64,000 nucleotides of DNA. Origin: Dipteris shenzhenensis (taxonomy: Eukaryota; Polypodiophyta; Polypodiopsida; Gleicheniales). A program made the position numbers and the translations under genes. The notes under the pieces were generated by a model. It was not told the origin of the DNA. It was given only the letters and a program-made list of their open reading frames with translations, and made no database searches. Below, piece after piece: positions 20,916 through 31,799 of this stretch (position 1 is the stretch's first letter; every line of letters starts with the position of its first letter). The stretch lies in assembly GCA_047967505.1 (NCBI GenBank), contig CM106538.1, one strand, 5' to 3'.

Positions 20916-22930
20916 GTGAGCAGAGATGTTGTTTTTAATGAGATGAGCAGCTGGTATAAACCAGTAAATATGATTGATGATGTAGATGCACAAAATGGTA
21001 ATGCTGTACAGAATTCACAACAGCAATCACAAAATATTAGTGGACTTGTAGTGTCCTCTAGCAGTGGTTCACATACTTTGCCATGGACAGGTAGATTGAG
21101 ATTAGGAGAATCTCCTCAAAGCAATGCAGATAGTGGTATGCAAGTATGACAAAAAGGAAAAGAGAAAGTAGATTAGCCCCTGGTTGATGTGAATGCAGGT
21201 CACTCTTATGTGGATGGTGAATCTAGTGGCTCAGAATAGAGCCTTGATGATGAGTTGGGTATTCCTTCTGTTGTTACACCTGGAGTAAGGAAGACAAGGG
21301 ATGTTTTGAGAGCACCTGGTAATGAGCCTATTTTGCTTAGGTCTACTAGAGTTAAGTATCCTATGGATAGGTTGAAATATGATGGATTTATAGCCATTCA
21401 CTATGCCTATATGGTCAAAGTGATACAAGAACTAGAACCCACTTCTTTTGAGCAAGCCATGGGAAAAGAAAAATGGTAGAAAGCCATGGATGAAGAAATG
21501 GATGCCTTGGAAGCAAATGCTACATGGGAATTGGTGCCTTTGTCTAAAGACAAGAATGCAATTGGCTACAAGTGGGTTTATAAGGTGAAGCACAATGTAG
21601 ATGGTTCTGTGAACAGATACAAGGCAAGATTAGTTGTCAAGGGGTATGCACAGATATATGGCATTGAGTATGAAGAAACATTCAGTCCAATTGCAAGGAT
21701 GGAAACCGTAAGAGTAGTCATTGCTATGGCTGCATCAAAGGGATGGTCTTTACATGAGATGGATGTAAAGAATGCCTTCTTGCATGGTGATTTGCAAGAA
21801 GAGGTCTATATGGAGCAGCCACGAGGTTATGTGCATGTTCTTCATCCTGAGTTTGTTTGTAGGTTGAAGAAAGCCTTGTATGGCTTGAAGCAAGCACCCA
21901 GAGCATGGTCTGACAAGATAGGATAGTATCTTGTCAGTATTGGCTTTTAGATTTCCAAGGTAGATTTCTCACTTTATGTGAGAAAAACAGAGAAAGGTAT
22001 TATGCTGCTTGTCATTTATGTTGATGATTTGATCATCACTGGTGATAGTGATGAAGATATCCTTCATGTGAAAATGCTATTGAAGGAGAAGTTTGAGATG
22101 AAAGATTTGGGAGAGCTACATTATTTCTTGGGCATTGAGGTGATTAGATCCACAAGTGGGATATGGCTCTTGCAAAGGTAGTATGGATTGGACATGCTAT
22201 CCAAATATGGGATGACAGGCTATAAGACTATTTCAGTTCCTTTGGAGGAGAATGTGAAGCTGAGCACAGATGCAGGTGAGCTTCTGGAAGACCCTACTAT
22301 GTACAGACACATAGTAGGAAGTTTGATTTATATGACTATTACCACGCCAGATTTGAGCTCCAAGGAAACCGCATTTGGATGCGGCTGAGGTATGTGAAGT
22401 CCATGTTGCAGTATGGACTATTTTATGAGACTAGGATTTAGATATAGTTGCATGGATAGAATGATGCTAATTGGGTTGGTAGTATTTCTGATATACAATC
22501 TACCAATGGATATGTGTTCTCTTTTGGGAGTGCTACAGTCATTTGGAGCAGCAAGAAATAGCCTACATTTGCCTTGTCGAGCACAAAGGCTGAGTATAGG
22601 GGTGCAGCAATGGCTGCATGTGAGGCAGCTTGGCTGTATAAGCTACTTTATGATATGCATCAGTTTGTAGATGGGCCAGTTGTCATTTATTATGACAACA
22701 TGAGCAGTATACACTTGGCAAATAACCCAGTCTATCATGCTTGAACAAAGCACATTGAGATGCATTATCACTATGCATTATCACTATGTGTGGGAGAAGG
22801 TTCTAGTAGGTTTTATTGATCTAGTTTATGTTAGCATAGAGGATTAGGTAGCTGACATATTCACGAAGGCATTGGGACAGAGAAGCTACACAAGTTTAGA
22901 GACTTGCTTGGTGTGCAGGAATTGGGATTG
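20916..22930 (+). pseudogene. Element D reverse transcriptase and RNase H remnants
   Basis: Readable pieces lie at 20916-21149 (linker), 21255-21479, 21486-21926 (YKARLVVKGYAQIYG, MDVKNAFLHGDLQEEVY, LKKALYGLKQAPRAW), 21978-22181 (IYVDDLIITG, FEMKDLGELHYFLG) and 22188-22388. Between DLSSKE and the RNase H part, about 45 bp have been lost. RNase H is visible only as scattered motifs up to the polypurine tract GAGGGGGAG near 22936-22944, including a short internal repeat at about 22765-22790 (CATTATCACTATG twice). Confidence 0.87.
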
Positions 22931-22944
22931 AGCTCGAGGGGGAG

Positions 22945-23275
22945 TGTTGAGATATTGAGCTCCACTCGTGATATGCCAGGGTGATCGTTGTGCATTTATG
23001 TCATCAACTTGTTAGCTGTAGATGTGGTTGGTAGCTATCTTTATGTACTCTAGTTAGTGGCTCAGTTAGTATGCCACCTAGGTTAGCTGAGTTTGGTTTG
23101 AGACCCACATATAGGGTTCACCTATTCCTTTTGTACTAAGAGAGGGAGTTCTTTTAGCTTTCACAACTAAGAAGAAGAAAACTATTTTTAGCCTCCACCT
23201 TTGTGTGTATTCCCCCATTGTGTATGTGAGAAAGCTACAAGTGAGACTCCTTACTTCTCTCCCACTCTGTTCATA
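22945..23275 (+). repeat. 3' LTR of element D
   Basis: This 331-bp copy carries a roughly 30-bp deletion after GTGGTTGGTAGC and an altered end, GTTCATA for CTTCACA. TSD AAGGA follows it. Confidence 0.92.
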
Positions 23276-23280
23276 AAGGA

Positions 23281-24041
23281 CACACCTAATTGACAACTTA
23301 GGTATTGTTTAAGGGGCCTCCAATTTTGTGCTATATTTTTTCACACCCATTCAAGAGCACGCTCTATATCTTTTTCATGATTTGTTGAAATTTACCAAAA
23401 TGCATTGAATATTTGGAATGCAATCTAGTGGGAATAATGTATGGCGCCCTTACAACATTGATAGTTTGTGATATTGGTATGGATATTTACCCTAGAATGG
23501 GACAATTCGAAAATGTGAAATTTGTGCATGTGCAAAGATATTTTAATAAATCCAACACTATTTACATATTTGTATTGGTTCTTTTTCCATGCACTTTCTT
23601 GCTATATGGCTCATAATCATGTCAAAGGTCATTCCATTACATAATATACAACATCAAACCTGATAGCGTGTCCTTTGGCCTATTTGTAATTTGAAGCAAT
23701 TTGGGCCACATTATACTTGCTAGAGAACCACTTGTATATCCAATTTTGCCTACGTGTGTATCACTAGAGGGGTAAACTCATGGTAGTTGAAAATTTTATA
23801 TCCCCATGCGCTTGCATTTCCCTATATCCATTTCATGTAAGTGTGCTAGACCGACAGAGAGAGAGAGCACCATCCAATCTTCTTGCACACTCCCAACATA
23901 ATTGAATTATTAGACGTGATAATCTATCTATTGAGATAGGTGTGGGATGGCAGGTTTCCTTTTTCCACATCCTGATCTCTCTCAGGTAAGCATCTATCTG
24001 CAATATGATCATGTGCAACATCAACTTTGTACATGAATGTC
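23281..24041. other. Unclassified spacer between elements D and E
   Basis: I see no gene or transposon border. There is a short GA run at 23859-23870. Confidence 0.5.
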
Positions 24042-24046
24042 AGTAT

Positions 24047-24178
24047 TGTTGAGAGAGAAGAAGAAGAGACAATAGACACACCAAATAGACTCCCAAATAT
24101 TGATTCATATTGATCACAAGCTACACATATATAGGTGAGACCTAGTTAAGTTAGAGCGACCTATATATAGCTCTAACA
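24047..24178 (-). repeat. 3' LTR of element E
   Basis: This 132-bp LTR reads TGTTAGAGCTATATA...TCTCTCAACA on the minus strand. The neighbouring polypurine-like GTTTGAGTGTGGG (minus strand) lies at 24179-24191. Confidence 0.9.
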
Positions 24179-24547
24179 CCCACACTCAAACAAAGGTCTC
24201 TAGCTACGGATGAAAAAACCCTTGGGGAGCACAAGGGAAAAACCTGAGCTCCTATTTACAAGTATACAAGTTGATAATAGAGTTAAAGTGATGCCTTTGT
24301 ACAATTATTTACAAGTATGTAATGCTGATCATAAATTGCCAGCAATGCAGATGTGCATCTATGTACAAATGTCAAGAGAAGCTACAAGAACTCCAAGTTC
24401 TGATCGTAGCAGTGTCAAGCGTGCCTCACTAAGTCCTTCAGTGAGAATATCCGAAAGAATATGAGAAGTGGGATAATGTTCAATCATTATCATCCCTTTC
24501 TTCACTTCGTGTCTAACATAATGATAATGAACAACAATATGCTTGGA

Positions 24548-25406
24548 TTAGTAATGCCGAACGTAGTCTTTAGCTAGACTAATGGCACTTTGAATATCAC
24601 ATCTAAGAGGAGTATTGGATGAGGGACGATGCCCAATATCTATAAGCAATTGGCGCATCCAAAACAATTCTCGAGCTTCTAGAGAGGCGGATACATACTC
24701 AGATTCTATGGTAGAAACAGCAACACAACGTTGCTTCTTACTTGCCCAAGAGACCAAGCAACCATTGATAAAGAACCAAATATAGCTTGTAGACCGCATA
24801 GAGAAGTGAGAGCTTGCCCAGTTTGCATCTCTATATCCCAAAAGATCAAAAGACATCACAGAAGATGATTCTGTATGACGTCGATAAAATAACCGAAAGT
24901 CCTAAAGTGCCTTTCAAATACTTTAGAACACGTTTTACGGTAGACCAATGTTGCATTGAGGGAGCAGCTCGGGGGGGTTACTCATCATATGTAACCCTAT
25001 CACATGAGTTCAATAGAAGGATTTTTTTTATTTCTAAAATTTACAAAAATAAATATACATAAGGGACTATTTAAAATAGTTTTGGAAAAAATTTACAGAT
25101 TTGTATAGAAAAGGGGTACATTTTATTAATGAAATTTTTTACAGATAAGGGACTTTAAATATAGGCCTTGAACGCACGTGATATAGAGGGTTTATACATA
25201 GTGACCCCCCCGAGGGGAGCAGCCAGATATTGACCTAGAAAATTGACAGTAAAAAGAATATCTGGTCGAGTGTTCAACCCAACAAGCTGTAGGCAACTAG
25301 CAAGATTGGCATAGGGTTGATGCAAAACCACAACATCATGAGTCGATCGAGTATTTTTTATAAAGCTCACAAGACAAGGGGTGGTGGCAGAGTGAGCATT
25401 CATCAA
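24548..25406 (-). pseudogene. Element E RNase H and end of RT, split by a MITE
   Basis: Going down the minus strand, RT ends with VGLNTRPDILFTVNFLGQYLA (25406-25155). The MITE interrupts at 25214-24969. RNase H follows with LLGYRDANWASSHFSMRS, VSWASKKQRCVAVSTIESEYVSASLEA and DIQSAISLAKDY, to a stop at about 24548. The RNase H catalytic Asp (YRDANW) and Glu (STIESEY) are still present. The stop comes soon after DYVRHY, where sense would be expected. Confidence 0.87.
24969..25214 (-). mobile_element. MITE, family 1 (246 bp, 9-bp TSD), inserted in element E
   Basis: It is flanked by a perfect 9-bp duplication GGGAGCAGC (24960-24968 and 25215-25223). The ends are TCGGGGGGGTTACTC and the complement of CTCGGGGGGGTCAC. 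It is the reverse complement of the 246-bp copy at 47997-48242 over its whole length. There is no coding capacity. The 9-bp duplication and G-rich TIR fit a Mutator-like origin. Confidence 0.9.
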
Positions 25407-25420
25407 GCCAAACTTTTGAA

Positions 25421-26541
25421 CTACATCATGAATGAATTTTGTTTGTTGAAGTAGCAGAATTCCCTTGTGAGTACGATATCACTAAACCTAAATACCAAGA
25501 CATGAATCAATGTCACCAAGATCAACCATATCAAACGCCGAGGATAAAATTTTCTTGACATGTTGGAGGAAATTGAGATTGTTGGAACCAAGTATGGTGT
25601 CATCCACATAAAGAGAAAGGATGACAAAAACAACACCATAATGTTTGACATATAAGTTGGGGTCAGAGAAACAAGAGTTGAAACCTTGAGATGTGAGAAA
25701 GTGATCAATTTTCATTTACCAAGAACGGGAAGCTTGTTTTAGACCATAAAGAGCACAATGGGCGACAAATAAGATGGTCTTGACTAGGAAGTATGAACCC
25801 TTCTAGATGCTCCATATAAGTCTCCTCTTTAAGATCTCCATTAAGAAAAATAGTTCTCACATCCATTTGATGAATCTCCGAATCAAATTGAGTAGCAAAA
25901 GCCAAGAGTACCCGAATGCTTGTACTATGACCAACGGGTGAGAATGTATCATGATAATCAACTTTTACAATTTGTAAGTATCCTTTTGCAACCAGACGAG
26001 CTTTAAATTTGTCAAAAGGACCATCAGCTTTGGTTTTGGTTTTATAAACCCACTTACATTTGATCGGAGTATGACCAGGAGGTAGTTTAGTGAGAACCCA
26101 TGTACCTTTAAAGATTAAAGAATCATATTCAACTTCCATGGCCTCTTGCCATTGACTCTTTTGTGTAGAAGAGATAGCTTCTATATAAGTAGTAGGGTCT
26201 TCATGAGCAAACATTGCATGATCAATGATGTCAAAGTCATCAACACAATCATGAAGGGAACCATGTTCAAAATCAATAGGCAAATCAACATGAATATCAA
26301 CAATGTCATCAGAAGCACATGTGTGTGCAGGATGCAAATCAAGATTGTCAACACATTGCTCTGCAAATGGAGTAGCAATGATGCCATCAGATGAAGGAGT
26401 AGTAATGACATCATAAGTAGAATCATTATCAAATAGAAAACGAAAGGAAACAAGCAAGGACTCAGTATCCTTTGCATCCTCGGTAGACCATGTCCCTCCC
26501 ATTAACTGCTCATTGAATATGGCATCACAACTGATTATCAC
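25421..26541 (-). pseudogene. Element E reverse transcriptase
   Basis: A frame at 26541-25705 reads EKVIISCDAIFNE, a short linker, then IKCKWVYKTKTKADGP, FKARLVAKGYLQI, YHDTFSPVGHSTSIRVLL, IHQMDVRTIFLNGDLKEETY. It breaks near 25730, where the LYGLKQ motif is corrupted. The next frames (25715-25421) carry LYVDDTILGSNNL and FDMVDLGDIDSCLGI. The YVDD site is intact. Right at 26541 the frame joins the pre-integrase region directly to the integrase C-terminus. Confidence 0.88.
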
Positions 26542-26544
26542 CTT

Positions 26545-27675
26545 CTCAGTGTGAATGAGATCAAATAAAGCATATGAATGAGTTGAAGTAGATACATGAA
26601 AGGGTTTTCAATGATGCTTTCCAAGAGCACAATACTCATAGAGGCCCATTTGAGGACAAGCTGGGAGATTCATACCATCCACAAGATCATGATGATTGAT
26701 AGCAAGTAGCTTGGCAAAATCTGAATGAACAGAACGATGATGCCATCAATTGCAATCTAGATCACCAAGGGCTTTAACCACATTGGAAATATCATCATTT
26801 AAGGAAAGTTGAAAGAGGTTATCATGCCGAGGAGCAACTGCTATGGTATTTCCATCTTTTTCAATCCAACACTATGTGTGGTCAAAGCCAATAAAGAAAC
26901 CAAGATCAACAAGTCGGGCAACAGAAAAAAGATTTCTCTAAAGATCTGGAACATGGAGAATGCCTCGCAAGACTATTGTTAAACAAAGAGTGCCAAGATA
27001 TAAATCACCAACACCCATGACTTGTCAAGTAGTGTCATCAACAAGATAAACCAATTTCTTGTGAGGAAGAGCATGATAGTTATGTAACCATTGAGATTGA
27101 TATGTCATATTACCAGTAGCACCAGAATTAACAATAAAAGTGGAACCATCTCGAACATGAAGTATCCTCTCTGGAAAGACATCCAAACAGATATGATTGG
27201 CCTCTTGATGTGTATGGGCATCCTGTTGTTGAGCAACATATGCTTGATTACATTCGTGATCATAATGCCTCTTGTAACACCAAAAGGATGGATGATTTCC
27301 ACCATAATATTCACAAGGAGAATTTTTGGATAAGCAGGGTTGCTTAGTGGTAACACCATGTTCCTCATCATATTTCCAAGCCCAACAATCATAGATAAGA
27401 TGGCCATGCTTATCACAATAAGAACAATGTTTCTTAGGATATTTGAAACAAGAAGAATTACCACCTCTGTACAGATGACCACCACATCTATACTTGGAGA
27501 AAGGATGCTTGCAAGCAACACAAGCTATCTCTGAATCTACATCATTCGTTGTTATCATGACAGGATTATGAGGATCTTTACGACGCTCGCATCGTTGGGC
27601 ATACTCAATCAAAGAAATATATGTTTGATCAAAATCAATCATTTTTGTTAAAAAGGATGGTAACAATATTATCAT
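26545..27675 (-). pseudogene. Element E nucleocapsid, protease and pre-integrase; integrase core missing
   Basis: The frame 27675-27025 covers late gag with Cys/His clusters (CSYCDKHGHLIYDC is a C-C-H-C knuckle) and a protease in which the catalytic Asp has become Asn (NSGATGNM instead of DSGAT). Below it, broken frames read LGDLYLGTLCL, RGILHVPDL and the pre-integrase LYEYCALGKHH. After ALFDLIHTE the sequence passes straight to the integrase C-terminal EKVIISCDAIFNE near 26550. The whole D-D-E catalytic core is absent. Confidence 0.87.
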
Positions 27676-27979
27676 ATAATGGATCCTAGACTGTCTCGGG
27701 AAGATAGGTTACCAATTGATTTCGTGGAACAGGTGCACGAGCAGCAGCAAGTCGATTGATGATATTCTTGAATGACTCAATATGAGTTGTCATAGGAGTT
27801 CCATGGATTGCTCAAAAGATTACAAAGATAAAGAATATATGTGATAGATTTCTTCTCAAAAGTAGCAATGAGATATTCCCATATAGCATGAGAAGAAGGA
27901 AGGACAAACACATCCAACATAAGTGGCACAACAGAAGCGTGGTGGGCCCATAACCCACAGGTCCCAAGATCATAACTTG

Positions 27980-27991
27980 GCTGTGATACCA
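27980..27991 (-). other. Primer-binding site of element E
   Basis: It reads TGGTATCACAGC on the minus strand, next to the 5' LTR. It differs by one base from the TGGTATCAGAGC of the other families. Confidence 0.85.
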
Positions 27992-28118
27992 TGTTGAGAG
28001 AGAAGAAGAAGAGATGATAGAAACACCAAATAAACTCCCAAACACTGATTCATATCAAGTTACACATATATAGGTGATACCTAGCTCAAGTTAGAGTGAG
28101 CCATATATAGCTCTAACA
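27992..28118 (-). repeat. 5' LTR of element E
   Basis: This 127-bp partner of 24047-24178 has small indels between the two. It is followed by TSD AGTAT. Confidence 0.9.
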
Positions 28119-28469
28119 AGTATTTCACACACACTAGTGCAATAATTGTCGATACTTACATGTGCACTTATCATCATTCTTTGTTCAGAGCTATAGAGTA
28201 AAGAGGAGACCTATCTAGGTTAAAATGTTACTACCTCTACGATTCTCTACACCTATGCATATTATCAACTCTTTTTCAAAATAATTTACATGTTTAAACA
28301 AAAAAAATTAAAACACCTAACATAAGTTTAGTTTATTATTATGAAAACACAATATGAAAAGACTTGAAACTTATTAGTATTTTATGTTTATAGAATGTAC
28401 ATGACCACACATCTCATGCAACTTGTAAACTATATTGCAATTTATGTTATAATATAGACACCAATTGTG

Positions 28470-29520
28470 CCTTACTAAACAAATATGGTCTATAATGATC
28501 TCTAGCATGTAATTTTTGGGTTGATACAATTGCTAGAAATTGCACACTACACAGGCAACTAGGCTTTCAAAGAATTGTTATCAGCTAGCAAAAGTGATCC
28601 CCAATCGGTCAAAGTCAAGAATTTCTCTCTTACTAGTAATAACTATAAACTATAATGTAATATATAGTATTCTAGATCCATGTGCGAGTTGTTAAGTTTG
28701 GTACCAATGAACCTCCCAACTAGCACAAAGACTAATGTATATTTTGTAACCATATGCGAGAAGTTATAAGTCAACATACACGGTCAACCTCCCACTAACA
28801 CATGTGACATAGATATTTTGTATCAAAATGAGAGTAGTTATGGGTTGGCATACACCCCCACTGGCACATAGATACTTTCTTTTAGAAATGTTTACTATTT
28901 TTATTATTTTTAAAATTATATAGTTTATAACTACTGATTTTTTTACTATAAGTTTATGACAACTAAAAACAATTACTTTTCTTTCTAATTTTTAAAACTA
29001 TATAGTCTATGCCTACTAAAAATATGATTTTTTTCTTATCTTCAAGGAAGTAACTTCAAATTTCCTGCCACTATATTAAGAAAAATTACTTGTCTTTATA
29101 ATAACAATCTTTTCAAATCTCAAACGATGAATTGTAAACTAAGAGCTATGCATTTATGCAATTTGCATCCTAGTGTGGGTATCAGCTAGCCTAATTGAGT
29201 CTACCACCAACACTAGACAAATTTTAAAAGGACTTTAAAAACTTAAAAATTTGTATGGAAGCTTCGTTTGTCCTTTTTGTTATCTCGGGAATGCAAACTG
29301 TATGTTGTGGGCACAGGGTTTTATATAGCCAACTATACCGCACAACAGATTAACAATACCACACGATATTTAGCGTAATCCCATGCAATAATAAGAAATA
29401 TCAAGCGGTGTGTAAAATAGCATGTCGTACTTTTTCCATAATGTTACCGTGTGGTAGAAGTATTTACCTCATGGTAACCTGCTACAGTGGGTCCTAGTAA
29501 AAAATCGTTGATGGTCTAAT
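28470..29520 (+). repeat. Unclassified ~1-kb dispersed repeat, copy 1
   Basis: The repeat aligns in the same orientation with 45438-46440. Shared stretches include ATATGGTC.ATAATGAT, CGATCAAAGTCAAG, GTTATCA.CT.GCAAA, GGAATGCAAACT.TATGTT and the end near TCGTTGATGG. No long frame, LTR or clear TIR is visible. The distal part has repeated ACCGCAC/GTGCGGTA-like motifs in both orientations, which could be subterminal repeats of a nonautonomous DNA element. The borders are approximate. Confidence 0.7.
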
Positions 29521-29611
29521 TTAAATCACTCCAGGGTCAGAAAAAAATTGTTTTAAATGTTTTAAATCATCCCTCGAAAATGTCCATCCCAAATCCTTAG
29601 TGCATAAGCAT

Positions 29612-29613
29612 GC

Positions 29614-29654
<41 letters not shown>

Positions 29655-29663
29655 CATGCATGC

Positions 29664-29694
<31 letters not shown>

Positions 29695-29826
29695 TGCATG
29701 TACACGCTCGTGCGCTTGTGTGAGTGTGTGTGTGTGTATGTGCGTGTGTGTATGAGTGTTGTGTGCTTGCGTGTGCTCATGCGTGCATGTGTGTGTGTGT
29801 GTGCATGCTCGTGTGTGCATGCGTGC

Positions 29827-29869
<43 letters not shown>
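29612..29869. repeat. Compound GT/CATG microsatellite
   Basis: About 255 bp of (TG)n are interrupted by CATGCATG and CGTGCG steps. The open frames crossing it (Cys-Val or His-Thr repeats) are artefacts of the dinucleotide. Confidence 0.95.
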
Positions 29870-29870
<1 letters not shown>

Positions 29871-30016
29871 CATGATCTTCATCCCACTGTGCCTTTCAAT
29901 GATCGCCATGGTACATGGATTATTATGCAATGCCTACTTCAAGGAGAAATGTTTGAATTTGTATCGGTTTATGCCCCTCAATCTTGATTTGGGATGCCAT
30001 GCATAATTATCCATGG

Positions 30017-30331
30017 AGACACTATGAATTCATGTGTGGTGATTTCAACAATGCTCCACAACGAGAAGATAATACTTCGAGCCACATTCATATGTTAACT
30101 TCTGAACAGCAGGCATGGTTTGATTTTTTGGTTCAGCTGCATTTGGTGGGTCTCTGAAAGGAATTATAGACCACACTCCCCGGCTATACCTTTCAACACA
30201 ATGCTCAATCTTTTGATCAGGCACACCTAGATAGATGCTATTAGGTTGATCCACAGCATTGTGATGCCTTTACTTGTCAATTTTGGGTTGATCATGCCTT
30301 CATGTATTCTGATCATGCTCCTCTTTGGTTG
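30017..30331 (+). pseudogene. LINE endonuclease domain remnant
   Basis: Readable motifs of an L1 apurinic/apyrimidinic-like endonuclease are CGDFNNAPQRED, a Trp/Phe-rich segment, AHLDRCY and FMYSDHAPLWLRL. The Asp-His pair of SDHAP is the conserved catalytic end of this fold. The frame contains two stops (after HLVGL and KEL) and one after LDRCY. It would nick target DNA in a live element. Confidence 0.8.
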
Positions 30332-30977
30332 AGGCTCTCCATGCATGACTTTATGGAGGACAGATTGCCTTGTAGAAGGCTTACGTTGGTGAATAACAGT
30401 TATCTGGAACATGTTGATTTTAAAGCTATGGTTTTTGATGCCATCCAGCATCTCTCTTCTCAAATTCTTTTTTATCACAGCTTGCATTCGAGCAGCTTTT
30501 GTTGCTCGAATGCAAGCTATGACTTGGGATTACGGTAAATCATTTATGCGAGCCACACGGGAGACTATAACTGTGCATGCTAAACTCACTTGCTAGAGTA
30601 AGTCACCTTCAACCTTTGTCTTTTGATAAAGCATGCAATTATGTCAGGCCAAATTTTGTCTCCAATCAAATGATCGAAGAAATCTTGCTAAATGGGAAAC
30701 CTGATCTTGACAAAGGGCTTTTTTGGATAAAGGCTTCTCTTTGAAGCAATTTTTCAAAAGTTTGCATTACAAACGACAGGCTGCAAATATTTGTGGGTCT
30801 GGATGCCTCATGGTTCTTGGTCTTCATCTCGATCTAAACTTGCTGATTTTTGTGTGTAGCACTTCTCCTCCCATTTTGGGCATGTGGACTTTCCTTCTTC
30901 TGAGATTTTGTCTACACATCAACTTCTTTTACAGCATGTCCATCCAATTCTTTCTCAAGCTCGGGCTTTTGGAACTG

Positions 30978-31490
30978 GAACTTCCCTTCACTAAAAGGGA
31001 ATTGTCAGATGCAGTTAAATCTTGTGGTAGATGGAAATCTCCAGGATGGGATGGTCTCACTGTTGAATTCTTTAGGAGAGCCTCAAATCCCCTCTGTTGC
31101 AAATGGCCAATTCAGCTTGAGAAAATCAGCAAATGCCCTTGTCATGGAAAAAGGCACTGGTTATAAAGCTCCTTCATAAGAAGAATATTTCTGATTTTAT
31201 CACTGATTGGATACCAATCATGCTCATGCTAGTCATTTACAAGATCATAGCTAAAATGCTTATTGACCGTATCAAAGGCTATCTGCATGATGGGCTCAAT
31301 CCTTCTCAATATGGCTTTGTTCCTCGTAGGCATATCATGGACAATATTGCCAATGTCTATGTTGGGATTGAATATGCCAAGTACATGCAGCAAGATGTTT
31401 TGCTCTTACAGATTGACATTGCCAAAGCTTTTGACACAATTCAATGGGAGTTCATCTCACAAACAATGCAATCCTTGGGCTTTGAAATAA
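30978..31490 (+). pseudogene. LINE reverse transcriptase N-terminal remnant
   Basis: From ELSDAVKSCGRWKSPGWDGL the sequence passes through a frameshift near 31090-31200 to IPIMLMLVIYKIIAKMLIDR, GFVPRRHIMDNIANVY and IDIAKAFDTIQWEF, which are L1-clade RT blocks 0 to 3. Homology fades at LGFEIRM, and the YADD-type block is not present. Confidence 0.82.
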
Positions 31491-31619
31491 GAATGCATCA
31501 TTTATTGCCTCTATAGGGATAGCAATGCTACTTGCACTACTACACACAGGCCTTATTTCGACGGTTAAGCATCGACGTTTAGTGCGCACGGGGCGCCAAT
31601 CGTCGGTATGCAAAGAGGT

Positions 31620-31690
31620 CTTAAAAAGTGTCGCTATATAGCGACACTTGCCAGACTTATATAAGGTCGTTATATAGCGACGTTTTATAG
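31620..31690. repeat. Left subterminal palindromes of CACTA element G
   Basis: Two near-perfect copies of GTCGCTATATAGCGAC sit about 95 and 130 bp from the left terminus. Such motifs are normally bound by the TNPA-type protein during excision. Confidence 0.8.
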
Positions 31691-31799
31691 AGTGTTTTCT
31701 TCCCCATACCAACCTTTAAAGATAGTTTTACCCAATGAAAAAAAAAATTTATTTTCATACATGTTTGATCCTTTGAAAGAGTACAAGAGCATGTACATC

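Larger units (their letters stand above)
17851..23275 (+). mobile_element. Ty1/copia LTR retrotransposon D, complete borders, heavily decayed
   Basis: This is a plus-strand relative of element C. LTRs lie at 17851-18210 and 22945-23275, with a primer site at 18211-18222, a polypurine tract at about 22931-22944, and a perfect 5-bp duplication AAGGA (17846-17850 and 23276-23280). The 3' LTR lacks about 30 bp around the CCCATGAATAATAGCTGG segment of the 5' copy. The coding region has more than ten stops or frameshifts, and zinc and protease residues are lost, so it is older than C. Confidence 0.94.
24047..28118 (-). mobile_element. Ty1/copia LTR retrotransposon E, integrase-deleted, complete borders
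   Basis: This minus-strand element has short LTRs (24047-24178 and 27992-28118), a primer site at 27980-27991 and a perfect 5-bp duplication AGTAT (24042-24046 and 28119-28123). It belongs to a different family from A/F, B/C/D and I. The interior is only about 3.8 kb, because the integrase catalytic core is missing. A 246-bp MITE sits in the RT/RNase H region at 24969-25214. The frames are full of stops. Confidence 0.93.
29870..31490 (+). mobile_element. Truncated L1-type LINE remnant (endonuclease and start of RT)
   Basis: Pieces of the APE endonuclease domain are visible: VSVYAPQS, the GDFNNAPQRED motif, AHLDRCY and YSDHAPLWLRL. The RT domain follows: ELSDAVKSCGRWKSPGWDGL, YKIIAKMLIDRIKGYL, PSQYGFVPRRHIMDNI and LQIDIAKAFDTIQWEF. 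Homology stops about 31490, before the catalytic FADD-type motif, so the 3' half and the poly-A end are missing. There are many stops and frameshifts. The upstream edge coincides with the GT microsatellite. Confidence 0.85.

Noticed and set aside
29614-29987. Open frames coding for Cys-Val or His-Thr repeats
   Set aside because: They are translations of the GT microsatellite on either strand. The frame carries no other information.
31535-31540. A matching 3-bp target duplication for CACTA element G
   Set aside because: TTG on the left and TGT on the right differ. I do not claim a TSD.
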